Assembly (NCBI RefSeq): GCF_014650755.1
Contig: NZ_BMVO01000003.1
Location: forward strand, 124,001-188,000
DNA from: Streptomyces chryseus
Lineage (GTDB): Bacteria; Actinomycetota; Actinomycetes; Streptomycetales; Streptomycetaceae
DNA: 64,000 bases
Reading direction: 5' to 3'
Shown here: piece by piece, positions 19,155 to 26,945 of the stretch
Layout of the letters: each line of letters begins with the position of its first letter
Numbering within the stretch: the stretch's first letter is position 1
The notes under the pieces: generated by a model
Told to the model about the DNA's origin: nothing
Databases searched by the model: none
What the model saw: only the letters and a program-made list of their open reading frames with translations
Program-made: the position numbers and the translations under genes

Positions 19155-20597
19155 CTAGGCCACAGCGGGCGTCTCGGTCTCGGCCTCGGCGAGGGGCTCG
19201 GCGGCGGGGTGCGCGGCCGTCCCGGCCTTCGCCGTCAGTGCCGCGTACGCGACTCCGCCCGCCAGGCCCGAGAGGATGAAGCTGCAGTCCACGCCGCCGG
19301 TGAGGGCCAGCAGCGGACCCTCGTACACCGTCGTCGAGACCGCCGCGAGGCCGACCGCCGCGCCCAGCGCCCAGGAGACGGTGGCCTGGATGTTCCAGCC
19401 CGAGCGGTACCAGTAGATCCCGCCCTTGGCGCGGCGGTTGAAGACCTGGAGGGCGTCCGCGTCGTACTGGCCGCCGCAGCGCGCGTACCCGATCAGGGAG
19501 ATCACGGCCCACGGTGTGCCGATGGCCGTCAGGAGCAGGACGAACGACGTCATCGCGGACTGCACGGACCAGGCGAAGGAGCCGACGAAGACGAACGCGG
19601 TGGCGACGGCGGCGGCGATCACGGTGGCCCGGGTGCGCGTCGCACGCGGCAGGATCGCGTCGAGGTCGAGGCCCATCGAGTACAGCATCAGGCCGGCGTT
19701 GCCGACCGACCCGGCGGAGGCCGCCAGCAGCAGCGGCGCCAGGTACCAGAAGGGCGCGGCCTCGACGAGCGGTCCCGCGTAGTCGAGACCGGCGCGGGCG
19801 GCGAGGGCGGTGTACGTGCCGAACAGCTGGGGGACCAGCAGGCCCAGGAGCAGGCCCAGACAGGTCGCCCACAGGACCTTGCGCGAGGTGTGGCGGCGCG
19901 GCGAGATGTAGCGCGTGTAGTCGCCGAGCAGGGTGATGAAGGCGACCGGGCCGCTCAGTCCGGCGGCGACGGCGGCGAGCAGCCAGGTGGGCCAGAAGGA
20001 GCCGAGGAGGTACGGCGTGTCCGGCGGCGCGGCGGTGGTGAAGTCGCCCGCGTAGGCGTACACGCCGGCCAGCAGCAGGAGCACCATGCCGACGGACAGC
20101 ACCTTGCTGAGCCTCAGCAGCAGCCTGTAGCCGTACACCGCGGCGACGACGGTGGCGCCCGCGAGCACGGTGTACATCACGGCGCGGGAGGCCCCGCCGT
20201 CCGGCAGGCCGGTGAGCCGGGAGAGGGCCCCGACCATCACGTCGCCGCCGATCCACAGCGTGAGCGCCGTATAACCGAGCGAGAGCAGCAGGCCGACGAC
20301 CGAACCGACGAGCCGGCCGCGTACGCCGAACTGGGCGCCGCTTGAGGTCGAGAGGTTGGTGGCCGTGCGCAGCGAGATCAGCGCGAGCGGTGCGGTGACC
20401 GCGATTCCGGCCAGGGTGCCGACGAGGATCGAGGTCACCGAGGGCCACAGGCCCAGGCCGAAGGACGGCGGCAGCCATCCGAAGACGACGACGCCGAGGC
20501 AGAGGTTCGAGCCGAGAAGGAGGGAGACGAGGTCGCGCGGCCCGCTGGTGCGCTCCTCGTCGGGGATGGTGTCGACTCCGCGCTGTTCTATCGGCAT
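19155..20597 (-). CDS. NCS1-family permease (purine-cytosine permease type)
   Basis: The 480-aa protein has about twelve hydrophobic helices and the features of the NCS1 nucleobase:cation symporters: an N-terminal GVDTIPDEERTS, LLLGSNLCLGVVVFGWL, SSGAQFGVRG in helix 2, and GDYTRYISP in the loop typical of cytosine or allantoin permeases. NCS1 members carry cytosine, allantoin, hydantoins, uracil or thiamine; the substrate cannot be read from the sequence. Start ATG 20597 has GGAGG 8 bases upstream. It is divergent from the urease-like operon across 141 bases and may import that pathway's substrate. The C-terminal tail (AEPLAEAETET) is acidic and cytoplasmic. Confidence 0.88.
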   Translation of the reverse strand: MPIEQRGVDTIPDEERTSGPRDLVSLLLGSNLCLGVVVFGWLPPSFGLGLWPSVTSILVGTLAGIAVTAPLALISLRTATNLSTSSGAQFGVRGRLVGSVVGLLLSLGYTALTLWIGGDVMVGALSRLTGLPDGGASRAVMYTVLAGATVVAAVYGYRLLLRLSKVLSVGMVLLLLAGVYAYAGDFTTAAPPDTPYLLGSFWPTWLLAAVAAGLSGPVAFITLLGDYTRYISPRRHTSRKVLWATCLGLLLGLLVPQLFGTYTALAARAGLDYAGPLVEAAPFWYLAPLLLAASAGSVGNAGLMLYSMGLDLDAILPRATRTRATVIAAAVATAFVFVGSFAWSVQSAMTSFVLLLTAIGTPWAVISLIGYARCGGQYDADALQVFNRRAKGGIYWYRSGWNIQATVSWALGAAVGLAAVSTTVYEGPLLALTGGVDCSFILSGLAGGVAYAALTAKAGTAAHPAAEPLAEAETETPAVA

Positions 20598-20666
20598 GGC
20601 TGGGTCCTCCCGGTCCGCCGGACAACAAAGTTTTGAGTGCTGTTCAATGTGACTTGCCTCAAGGTG

Positions 20667-20722
20667 ACGCGTCAATGTTTCCGACGCGTGAATCTCATGG
20701 TTAGAGTGAAGTTCTAAACTTC
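20667..20722. promoter_or_regulatory. Divergent control region of the urease-like operon
   Basis: TTCCGA (20679-20684), 17 bases and TAGAGT (20702-20707) form a plausible promoter toward the urease gene. An inverted repeat ACGCGTC (20667-20673) / GACGCGT (20683-20689) overlaps its -35, and GAAGTT-CTA-AACTTC (20708-20722) covers the expected start site. The second repeat is placed where a repressor would block transcription; the TetR protein encoded at the end of the operon is a candidate. Confidence 0.5.
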
Positions 20723-20738
20723 TTGGAGGTGTGGCGGC

Positions 20739-21443
20739 GTGCGACTGACCCCGACGGAACGCGACCGGCTGCTGCTGTTCGGAGCCGCCGAGCTGGCGCG
20801 TGCGCGCCGGGCGCGCGGGCTGCGGCTCAACGTGCCCGAGGCGACCGCGCTCATCGCGGACACGGTCTGCGAGGCGGCCCGCGACGGGCGGCGGCTCGCG
20901 GAGGCGATCGAGGCGGCGCGGTCCGTGCTCGGCCCCGACGACGTGCTGCCGGGCGTGGCCGATGTGGTGACCGAGGTGCATGTGGAGGCGGTCTTCGACG
21001 ACGGCTCGCGGCTCGCGGTGGTGTCGTCCCCGATCGGCGGCGGCGCGACCCTGGGCGACGACGCCCCGGGCGCGGTCCTGCCCGGCCCCGCCGACGCGGA
21101 GCCGGAGCCGGCGGTGCGGCTGACCGTACGCAACACGGCGGCCGTCCCCGTCAGCGTCACGTCCCACTTCCACTTCTTCGAGGCGAACCCCCGCCTCGAC
21201 TTCGACCGCTCGGCGGCGTACGGCATGCGCCTGTGTGTGCCCGCCGGGTCCTCCGTCCGCTTCGACGCGGGCGGCGAGGCCGAGATCGGCCTGGTCCCGA
21301 TCGGCGGCGCCCGGGTCGCGATCGGCTTCGCGGGCCTGGTCGACGGCCCGCTGGACGCGCCCGGCGCGAAGGAAGAGGCCCTGCGCAGGGCCGCGGCCTG
21401 CGGCTACCTGGGAGCACGGCCCGAAGGAGGAGCTGAGGCATGA
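20739..21443 (+). CDS. ureAB: Urease gamma-beta fusion subunit
   Basis: The 234-aa protein joins UreA (residues about 1-100: LTPTERDRLLLFGAAELARARRARGLRLN and the VPEATALI block) to UreB (about 110-225: VRLTVRNTAAVPVSVTSHFHFFEANPRLDFDR). Such fusions occur in several actinobacteria and in Helicobacter UreA. GTG 20739 follows TTGGAGG. Its stop overlaps the ureC start (ATGA), so the two should be translated together. Accessory genes ureD, E, F and G are absent here, so nickel insertion would have to rely on genes elsewhere, or the complex may not be a classical urease. The UreB half has the usual HFHFFEAN block. Confidence 0.9.
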   Translation: MRLTPTERDRLLLFGAAELARARRARGLRLNVPEATALIADTVCEAARDGRRLAEAIEAARSVLGPDDVLPGVADVVTEVHVEAVFDDGSRLAVVSSPIGGGATLGDDAPGAVLPGPADAEPEPAVRLTVRNTAAVPVSVTSHFHFFEANPRLDFDRSAAYGMRLCVPAGSSVRFDAGGEAEIGLVPIGGARVAIGFAGLVDGPLDAPGAKEEALRRAAACGYLGARPEGGAEA

Positions 21444-23128
21444 GCATCGATCCGCACGAGTACGCCGCCGTCCACGGCCCGCGCGCCGGGGACCGGGTCA
21501 GGCTCGGCGACTCCGGGCTGACCGTGCGCGTCGAGTCCGACGCGCAGAAGCCGGGCGAGGAGTTCCTCGCGGGCTTCGGCAAGACGGCCCGCGACGGGCT
21601 GCACCTCAAGGCCGCCGCCGTGCGCGAGACCTGTGACGTGGTGATCAGCAACGTGCTGGTCATCGACGTGGCGCAGGGCATCCGCAAGGTGTCGATCGGC
21701 ATCAAGGAAGGCCGGATCCACGCCATCGGGCGGGCCGGCAATCCGGACACCCTAGACGGCGTCGACGTCGTCGTCGGCACCGGTACGTCGATCGTCTCCG
21801 GCGAGGGCCTGATCGCGACGGCCGGCTCCGTCGACACGCACGTCCACCTGCTCTCGCCGCGCATCATGGAGGCCTCGCTCGCCTCCGGCGTGACGACGAT
21901 CATCGGCCAGGAGTTCGGCCCGGTCTGGGGCGTCGGCGTGAACTCGCCCTGGGCCCTGCGCCACGCCTTCGGCGCCTTCGACGCCTGGCCCGTCAACATC
22001 GGCTTCCTCGCGCGCGGCTCGTCCTCCGACGCCGCCCCGCTCGTCGAGGCGCTCGCCGAGGGCGGCGCGTCCGGCTTCAAGGTCCACGAGGACATGGGCG
22101 CGCACACCCGCGCCCTGGACACCGCGCTGCGGGTCGCCGAGGAGCACGACGTACAGGTCGCCCTGCACAGCGACGGCCTCAACGAGTGCCTCTCCGTCGA
22201 GGACACCCTCTCCGTGCTCGAAGGCCGTACGATCCACGCCTTCCACATCGAGGGCTGCGGTGGCGGGCACGTCCCCAACGTCCTCAAGATGGCCGGCGTA
22301 CGCAACGTCATCGGCTCGTCCACCAACCCCACCCTCCCCTTCGGGCGGGACGCGGTCGCCGAGCACTACGGGATGATCGTCTCCGTCCACGACCTGAAGA
22401 CCGACCTGCCCGGCGACGCCGCCATGGCGCGCGACCGCATCCGCGCCGGGACGATGGGCGCCGAGGACGTGCTGCACGACCTGGGCGCCATCGGCATCAC
22501 CTCGTCCGACGCGCAAGGGATGGGGCGCGCGGGCGAGACCGTGCGCCGTACCTTCCAGATGGCCGGGAAGATGAAGGCCGAGCTGGGCCCGATGGAGGGC
22601 GACGGCCCGGACGACGACAACGCCCGCGTCCTGCGCTACATGGCGAAGCTGACCATCAACCCGGCCATCGCCCACGGTCTCGCCCACGAGATCGGGTCGA
22701 TCGAGGTCGGCAAGATGGCCGACATCGTGCTGTGGCGGCCGCAGTACTTCGGCGCGAAGCCGCAGATGGTCCTGAAGTCGGGCTTCCCGGCGTACGGCGT
22801 CACCGGCGACCCCAACGCGGCGACCGACACCTGCGAACCGCTGGTCCTCGGACCGCTGTTCGGTGCGCACGGCGCGACGCCCGCCGACATCTCGGTGGCC
22901 TTCGTCGCACAGGCCGCCCTCGACCAGGGCAACGACCTGATGCCGACGCGCCGGCGCCGCGTCGCCGTACGCGGCACGCGCGGCATCGGCCCCGCCGACC
23001 TGCGCCTGAACTCCCGCATCGGACAGGTGGGGGTGGACGGACACAGCGGACTGGTCACGCTCGACGGCGACCCGCTGCGCTCGGAACCCGCCGACTCCGT
23101 CTCCCTCAACCGTCTCTACTTCCTGTAA
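21440..23128 (+). CDS. ureC: Divergent urease alpha subunit (UreC-like amidohydrolase)
   Basis: The 562-aa protein aligns along its length with UreC. All nickel ligands are present: His134 and His136 (DTHVH), Lys214 to be carbamylated (GFKVHED), His243 (ALHSDG), His269 (AFHIEGCGGGH) and Asp357 (TSSDAQ). The substrate-binding His216 and the flap base His317 (SVHDL) are kept. The flap cysteine next to it (Cys319 in Klebsiella, in VCHHL) is Val316, the HEDWG tryptophan is Met, and the segment after GVTT (GQEFGPVWGVGVNSPW) is shorter and unlike the usual GGGTGPAAGTHATTCTPG. It overlaps ureAB by 4 bases and leads the deiminase gene by 9. Urea or another ureido compound could be the substrate. Confidence 0.88.
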   Translation: MSIDPHEYAAVHGPRAGDRVRLGDSGLTVRVESDAQKPGEEFLAGFGKTARDGLHLKAAAVRETCDVVISNVLVIDVAQGIRKVSIGIKEGRIHAIGRAGNPDTLDGVDVVVGTGTSIVSGEGLIATAGSVDTHVHLLSPRIMEASLASGVTTIIGQEFGPVWGVGVNSPWALRHAFGAFDAWPVNIGFLARGSSSDAAPLVEALAEGGASGFKVHEDMGAHTRALDTALRVAEEHDVQVALHSDGLNECLSVEDTLSVLEGRTIHAFHIEGCGGGHVPNVLKMAGVRNVIGSSTNPTLPFGRDAVAEHYGMIVSVHDLKTDLPGDAAMARDRIRAGTMGAEDVLHDLGAIGITSSDAQGMGRAGETVRRTFQMAGKMKAELGPMEGDGPDDDNARVLRYMAKLTINPAIAHGLAHEIGSIEVGKMADIVLWRPQYFGAKPQMVLKSGFPAYGVTGDPNAATDTCEPLVLGPLFGAHGATPADISVAFVAQAALDQGNDLMPTRRRRVAVRGTRGIGPADLRLNSRIGQVGVDGHSGLVTLDGDPLRSEPADSVSLNRLYFL

Positions 23129-23137
23129 GGACCCCCC

Positions 23138-24169
23138 ATGACCTACCGCATGCCCGCCGAATGGACCCCGCACGAGCGCACCTGGATGGCGTGGCCCGGC
23201 CCCAACGTCACCTTCTCCAACCAGGAGGAGCTGGCCGCCTCCCGCGCCGCGTGGGCGGGCGTCGCCCGCGCGGTACGCGCCTACGAGCCGGTCACCGTGG
23301 TCTGCGGTCCCGGACAGGCGCAGGGCGCCCGTGAGCTGCTCGGCCCGGACATCGAGCTGGTCGAGCGCGAGCTCGACGACGCGTGGATGCGCGACATCGG
23401 CCCGACGTTCGTCAAGGACGACGAGACGGGTGAACTGGCCGCCGTGGACTGGGTGTTCAACGGCTGGGGCGCCCAGGACTGGGCCACCTGGGAGCACGAC
23501 TCCAAGATCGCCGGCGCGATCGCCGATCTCACGGGTGTCCCCGTGCTCTCCTCCCCGCTCGTCAACGAGGGCGGCGGCATCCACGTCGACGGCGAGGGCA
23601 CGGTCCTGCTCACCGAGACCGTCCAGCTCGGCCCCGAGCGCAACCCGGGGTGGACGCGTGAACAGGTCGAGGCGGAGATCCACGCCAAGCTCGGCACCAC
23701 CAAGGCGATCTGGCTGCCGCGCGGCCTGACCACCGACTACCCGCCGCACGGCTTCGGCACCCTCGGCCACATCGACATCGTCGCCGCGTTCGCCGCGCCC
23801 GGTGTCGTCCTGGCCCACACCCAGCCGGACCCGTCACACCCCGACCACGAGCCGTGCAAGGCCAACGTCGAGCTGCTGCGCGCCCAGACGGACGCCAAGG
23901 GCCGCCCGCTCAAGGTGATCGAGGTGCCCGCGCCCGCCAAGGTCCAGGTCGACGGCGACTGGGTCGACTACTCGTACATCAACCACTACCTGTGCAACGG
24001 CGGCGTGGTCCTGTGCGCCTTCGACGACCCGCGCGACGAGGAGGCGGCCGAGATCTTCCGCGGCCTCTTCCCCGACCGTACGGTCACGCTGGTCGACGCC
24101 CGCGAGATCTTCGCGGGCGGCGGCGGCATCCACTGCATCACCCAGCAGCAGCCCGCGACGCACAGGTGA
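23138..24169 (+). CDS. aguA: Agmatine deiminase-family enzyme
   Basis: The 343-aa protein belongs to the guanidino-modifying superfamily: RMPAEWTPHERTWMAWP at the start, DDAWMRDIGPTF, VNEGGGIHVDGEGT (catalytic Glu), LGHIDIVAAF (His and Asp) and AGGGGIHCITQQQP with nucleophile Cys333. Agmatine deiminase turns agmatine into N-carbamoylputrescine and ammonia. It differs from well-studied AguA in two places: GHIDI instead of GHVDN, and WEHDSK where AguA usually has WDKDD, so the guanidino substrate may not be agmatine. It sits 9 bases after ureC in the same operon. A ureido product next to a urease-like enzyme suggests consecutive steps. Confidence 0.85.
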   Translation: MTYRMPAEWTPHERTWMAWPGPNVTFSNQEELAASRAAWAGVARAVRAYEPVTVVCGPGQAQGARELLGPDIELVERELDDAWMRDIGPTFVKDDETGELAAVDWVFNGWGAQDWATWEHDSKIAGAIADLTGVPVLSSPLVNEGGGIHVDGEGTVLLTETVQLGPERNPGWTREQVEAEIHAKLGTTKAIWLPRGLTTDYPPHGFGTLGHIDIVAAFAAPGVVLAHTQPDPSHPDHEPCKANVELLRAQTDAKGRPLKVIEVPAPAKVQVDGDWVDYSYINHYLCNGGVVLCAFDDPRDEEAAEIFRGLFPDRTVTLVDAREIFAGGGGIHCITQQQPATHR

Positions 24170-24212
24170 TCGGGCAGATCGGGTAAAACATACGAGTGAA
24201 TGTGAACGCCTC

Positions 24213-24845
24213 ATGACCGGGTCCGGTGCTGATTCCGGGGCCGCCAAGCCGCCGTCCCGCCGTCGCAACGCCGCCCCGCCCCGTGAGACGGTGCTCGCCG
24301 CCGCCATGTCGAGCATCGCCGAGCACGGGCTGGAGCGGCTGACCATGGCCGGGCTCGGTCGTGAGGTCGGAATGAGCAGTGGCCACCTGCTCTACTACTT
24401 CCGCAGCAAGGACGAACTGCTCCTCCAGACGCTCGAATGGAGCGAGGAGCAGCTGGGCATGGACCGCAGGGCCGCGCTCGCCCGCCAGGTCCCGGTCCGC
24501 GAGCGCCTCGACGCGTACGTCGACCTGTACGTGCCGGCGGGGCCGCGCGATCCGCACTGGGCGCTGTGGCTCGAACTCTGGAACCGTTCGCACGCCGTCG
24601 ACGAGGAGGCGCGGTCCCGGCTCCTCGACATCGAGCTGTCCTGGCACCGTGACCTGGTGGCCCTGCTCGTCGAGGGCGCCTCGCGCTCCGAACTGCGCAC
24701 GGTGGTGGACGCCGACCGTTTCGCGACCCGGATACGGGCGCTGCTCGACGGCTTCAGCACACATGTGGCGATGGGGCTGCCCGGTTCGGAGCGGACCCAG
24801 GTCCTCGCCCAGATCGGCGAGTTCCTCGACGAGACGCTCCACTGA
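24213..24845 (+). CDS. TetR-family regulator of the urease/deiminase cassette
   Basis: The 210-aa protein has an N-terminal TetR helix-turn-helix (residues about 18-65: VLAAAMSSIAEHGLERLTMAGLG, then MSSGHLLYYFRSKDELL) and a BetI-like C-terminal ligand domain (WALWLELWNRSHAVDEEAR). ATG 24213 lacks a clear ribosome binding site, so it may be a leaderless or translationally coupled start, 43 bases after the deiminase gene. As the last gene of the operon it probably controls the divergent permease/urease region. The ligand could be the pathway substrate; this is inferred from position. Confidence 0.85.
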   Translation: MTGSGADSGAAKPPSRRRNAAPPRETVLAAAMSSIAEHGLERLTMAGLGREVGMSSGHLLYYFRSKDELLLQTLEWSEEQLGMDRRAALARQVPVRERLDAYVDLYVPAGPRDPHWALWLELWNRSHAVDEEARSRLLDIELSWHRDLVALLVEGASRSELRTVVDADRFATRIRALLDGFSTHVAMGLPGSERTQVLAQIGEFLDETLH

Positions 24846-24980
24846 GGCCGGGCGCGCGTACCGACGTGAAGCCGGGCGGGCCGGACCACCGGACCGACCG
24901 TCACGACGTGGGCGCGCGACGGGCGGACCTGCCCGCCCGCATCGTGAGACGGGAGTACCACGCCACGGCGAACGTGCCAG

Positions 24981-25122
24981 ACTGCCCTCGTGTTCTCGTT
25001 CGCCGTGATTATGGGCAGCAGGCGCGCCGGTCCCCAGTGACCGCTCCCGTACGACCACGTACGGCGCGGCCACCGTGCCCCAGACCCGCGCGCAGACCTC
25101 TCGCACCCGCGAGAGGTTTTTT
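24981..25122 (+). promoter_or_regulatory. Candidate attenuator leader of cimA (short reading frame plus terminator)
   Basis: Within the 368-base gap before cimA, CAGACT (24978-24983) could be a -10. A 16-codon frame from GTG 24990 to TGA 25040 reads M-F-S-F-A-V-I-M-G-S-R-R-A-G-P-Q; an inverted repeat CGTACG (25048-25053 / 25058-25063) follows, then a stem CCTCTCGC (25097-25104) / GCGAGAGG (25109-25116) with TTTTTT. The terminator is 91 bases before cimA. This looks like a leader whose transcription can stop early; the peptide is not rich in Leu or Ile, so the signal may not be a leader peptide. Confidence 0.5.
25097..25122 (+). terminator. T-tract terminator inside the cimA leader
   Basis: An 8-bp stem with a 4-base loop is followed by six T residues. 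It is 250 bases past the TetR gene and just upstream of cimA, so it could end either a long tetR transcript or a short leader RNA. Confidence 0.85.
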
Positions 25123-25213
25123 CGTTTCCCGGCCCCATCACGGCCGGGGCGAGGCGCGCGATGATGGGGGCAAGTGGAGCCAGTCCTTCCACTCGACAGG
25201 AGTCCAGAAAGCC

Positions 25214-26830
25214 ATGACCACTTCAGGCCCCGACGACAGCTTCTCCGACGACAGCTTCCACGTCTTCGACACCACGCTGCGCGACGGCGCCCAGCGCGAA
25301 GGCATCAATCTGACGGTCGCCGACAAGCTGACCATCGCCCGGCACCTGGACGACTTCGGCGTGGGCTTCATCGAGGGCGGCTGGCCCGGCGCCAACCCGC
25401 GCGACACCGAGTTCTTCGCCCGCGCGAAGGCCGAGATCACGTTCAAGAACGCGCAGCTCGTGGCCTTCGGCGCCACCCGCCGCCCCGGCGCGAGGGCACA
25501 GGACGACCCGCAGGTCGCGGCCCTCCTGGACTCCGGCGCACCCGTCGTCACCCTGGTCGCCAAGTCCCACGACCGCCATGTGGAACTGGCCCTGCGCACG
25601 ACGCTCGACGAGAACGTCGCGATGGTCCGCGACACGGTCTCCCACCTCCGCGCCCAGGGCCGCCGCGTCTTCGTCGACTGCGAGCACTTCTTCGACGGTT
25701 ACCGCGCCAACCCCGAGTACGCGAAGTCGGTCGTACGGGCGGCCTCGGAGGCCGGAGCCGACGTCGTCATCCTCTGCGACACCAACGGCGGCATGCTCCC
25801 CGCCCAGATCCAGGCCGTCGTCGCCACCGTCCTCGCCGACACCGGCGCGCGCCTGGGCATCCACGCCCAGGACGACACGGGCTGCGCGGTCGCCAACACC
25901 CTCGCCGCCGTCGACGCGGGCGCCACCCACGTCCAGTGCACCGCCAACGGCTACGGCGAGCGGGTCGGCAACGCCAACCTCTTCCCGGTGGTCGCGGCCC
26001 TGGAGCTGAAGTACGGCAAGCAGGTGCTCCCGCCGGGCGCGCTCGCCGAGATGACCCGCATCTCGCACGCCATCGCCGAGGTCGTCAACCTGACGCCCTC
26101 CACCCACCAGCCGTACGTCGGCGTCTCCGCCTTCGCGCACAAGGCCGGCCTGCACGCCTCCGCGATCAAGGTCGACCCCGACCTCTACCAGCACATCGAC
26201 CCGGGCCTGGTCGGCAACCACATCCGGATGCTGGTCTCCGACATGGCGGGCCGCGCCTCCATCGAGCTCAAGGGCAAGGAGCTGGGTGTCGACCTCGGCA
26301 ACGACCGCGAGCTGGTCGGCCGCGTCGTCGCCCGTGTCAAGGAGCGGGAGCTCAAGGGCTACACCTACGAGGCGGCCGACGCCTCCTTCGAGCTGCTGCT
26401 GCGCGCGGAAGCCGAGGGCCGCGCCCTCAGCTACTTCCGTACGGAGTCGTGGCGGGCCATCGTCGAGGACCGCCCCGACGGAACCCACGCCAATGAGGCC
26501 ACCGTGAAGCTGTGGGCCAAGGGCGAGCGGATCGTCGCCACGGCGGAGGGCAACGGCCCGGTCAACGCCCTGGACCGGGCCCTGCGCGTCGGCCTGGAGC
26601 GGATCTACCCGCCGCTCGCCAAGCTGGAACTGCTCGACTACAAGGTCCGCATCCTGGAGGGCACGCACGGCACCGAGTCCACCACCCGCGTACTGATCAC
26701 CACCGGCGACGGCGAGGGCGACTGGTCCACGGTCGGAGTCGGCGAGAACGTCATCGCCGCCTCCTGGCAGGCCCTGGAGGACGCGTACACGTACGGCCTG
26801 CTGAAGGCGGGCGTCGCGCCCGCGGAGTAG
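25214..26830 (+). CDS. cimA: Citramalate synthase
   Basis: The enzyme condenses pyruvate with acetyl-CoA to (R)-citramalate, opening the threonine-independent route to isoleucine through 2-oxobutyrate. The 538-aa protein has a DRE-TIM catalytic barrel (DTTLRDGAQREGINL near residue 18, GGWPGANP, GIHAQDDTGCAVANTLAA, CTANGYGERVGNANL), a helical linker and a C-terminal LeuA-type allosteric domain (about 390-530). The long FIEGGWPGANPRD active-site segment and overall length separate CimA from LeuA. ATG 25214 follows AGGAG. LeuC-LeuD and LeuB encoded in this window can process citramalate onward. A terminator-bearing leader precedes it. Confidence 0.93.
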   Translation: MTTSGPDDSFSDDSFHVFDTTLRDGAQREGINLTVADKLTIARHLDDFGVGFIEGGWPGANPRDTEFFARAKAEITFKNAQLVAFGATRRPGARAQDDPQVAALLDSGAPVVTLVAKSHDRHVELALRTTLDENVAMVRDTVSHLRAQGRRVFVDCEHFFDGYRANPEYAKSVVRAASEAGADVVILCDTNGGMLPAQIQAVVATVLADTGARLGIHAQDDTGCAVANTLAAVDAGATHVQCTANGYGERVGNANLFPVVAALELKYGKQVLPPGALAEMTRISHAIAEVVNLTPSTHQPYVGVSAFAHKAGLHASAIKVDPDLYQHIDPGLVGNHIRMLVSDMAGRASIELKGKELGVDLGNDRELVGRVVARVKERELKGYTYEAADASFELLLRAEAEGRALSYFRTESWRAIVEDRPDGTHANEATVKLWAKGERIVATAEGNGPVNALDRALRVGLERIYPPLAKLELLDYKVRILEGTHGTESTTRVLITTGDGEGDWSTVGVGENVIAASWQALEDAYTYGLLKAGVAPAE

Positions 26831-26933
26831 TCGGCGGCGGGAGGGGCGCGGGTGGCGCGCCGGCCGGGGCACCCCGCCGGTCCGCCGGTCGCGCTTCCGC
26901 AAACACATCTGTCCTAAAATGCACCCTTTCGGG

Positions 26934-26939
26934 TAGCTT
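26934..26939 (+). promoter_or_regulatory. -10 element for a probably leaderless transcript
   Basis: TAGCTT (26934-26939) ends 6 bases before ATG 26946, and no ribosome binding site is visible between. This arrangement fits a leaderless mRNA. The -35 region is weak. Confidence 0.45.
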
Positions 26940-26945
26940 TTAGAT

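Noticed and set aside
20635..24205. Shared GAGTG...AATGTGA pattern near the permease and before tetR as a common operator
   Set aside because: The two copies differ by a 6-base insertion between the halves and lack symmetry; too weak to claim.
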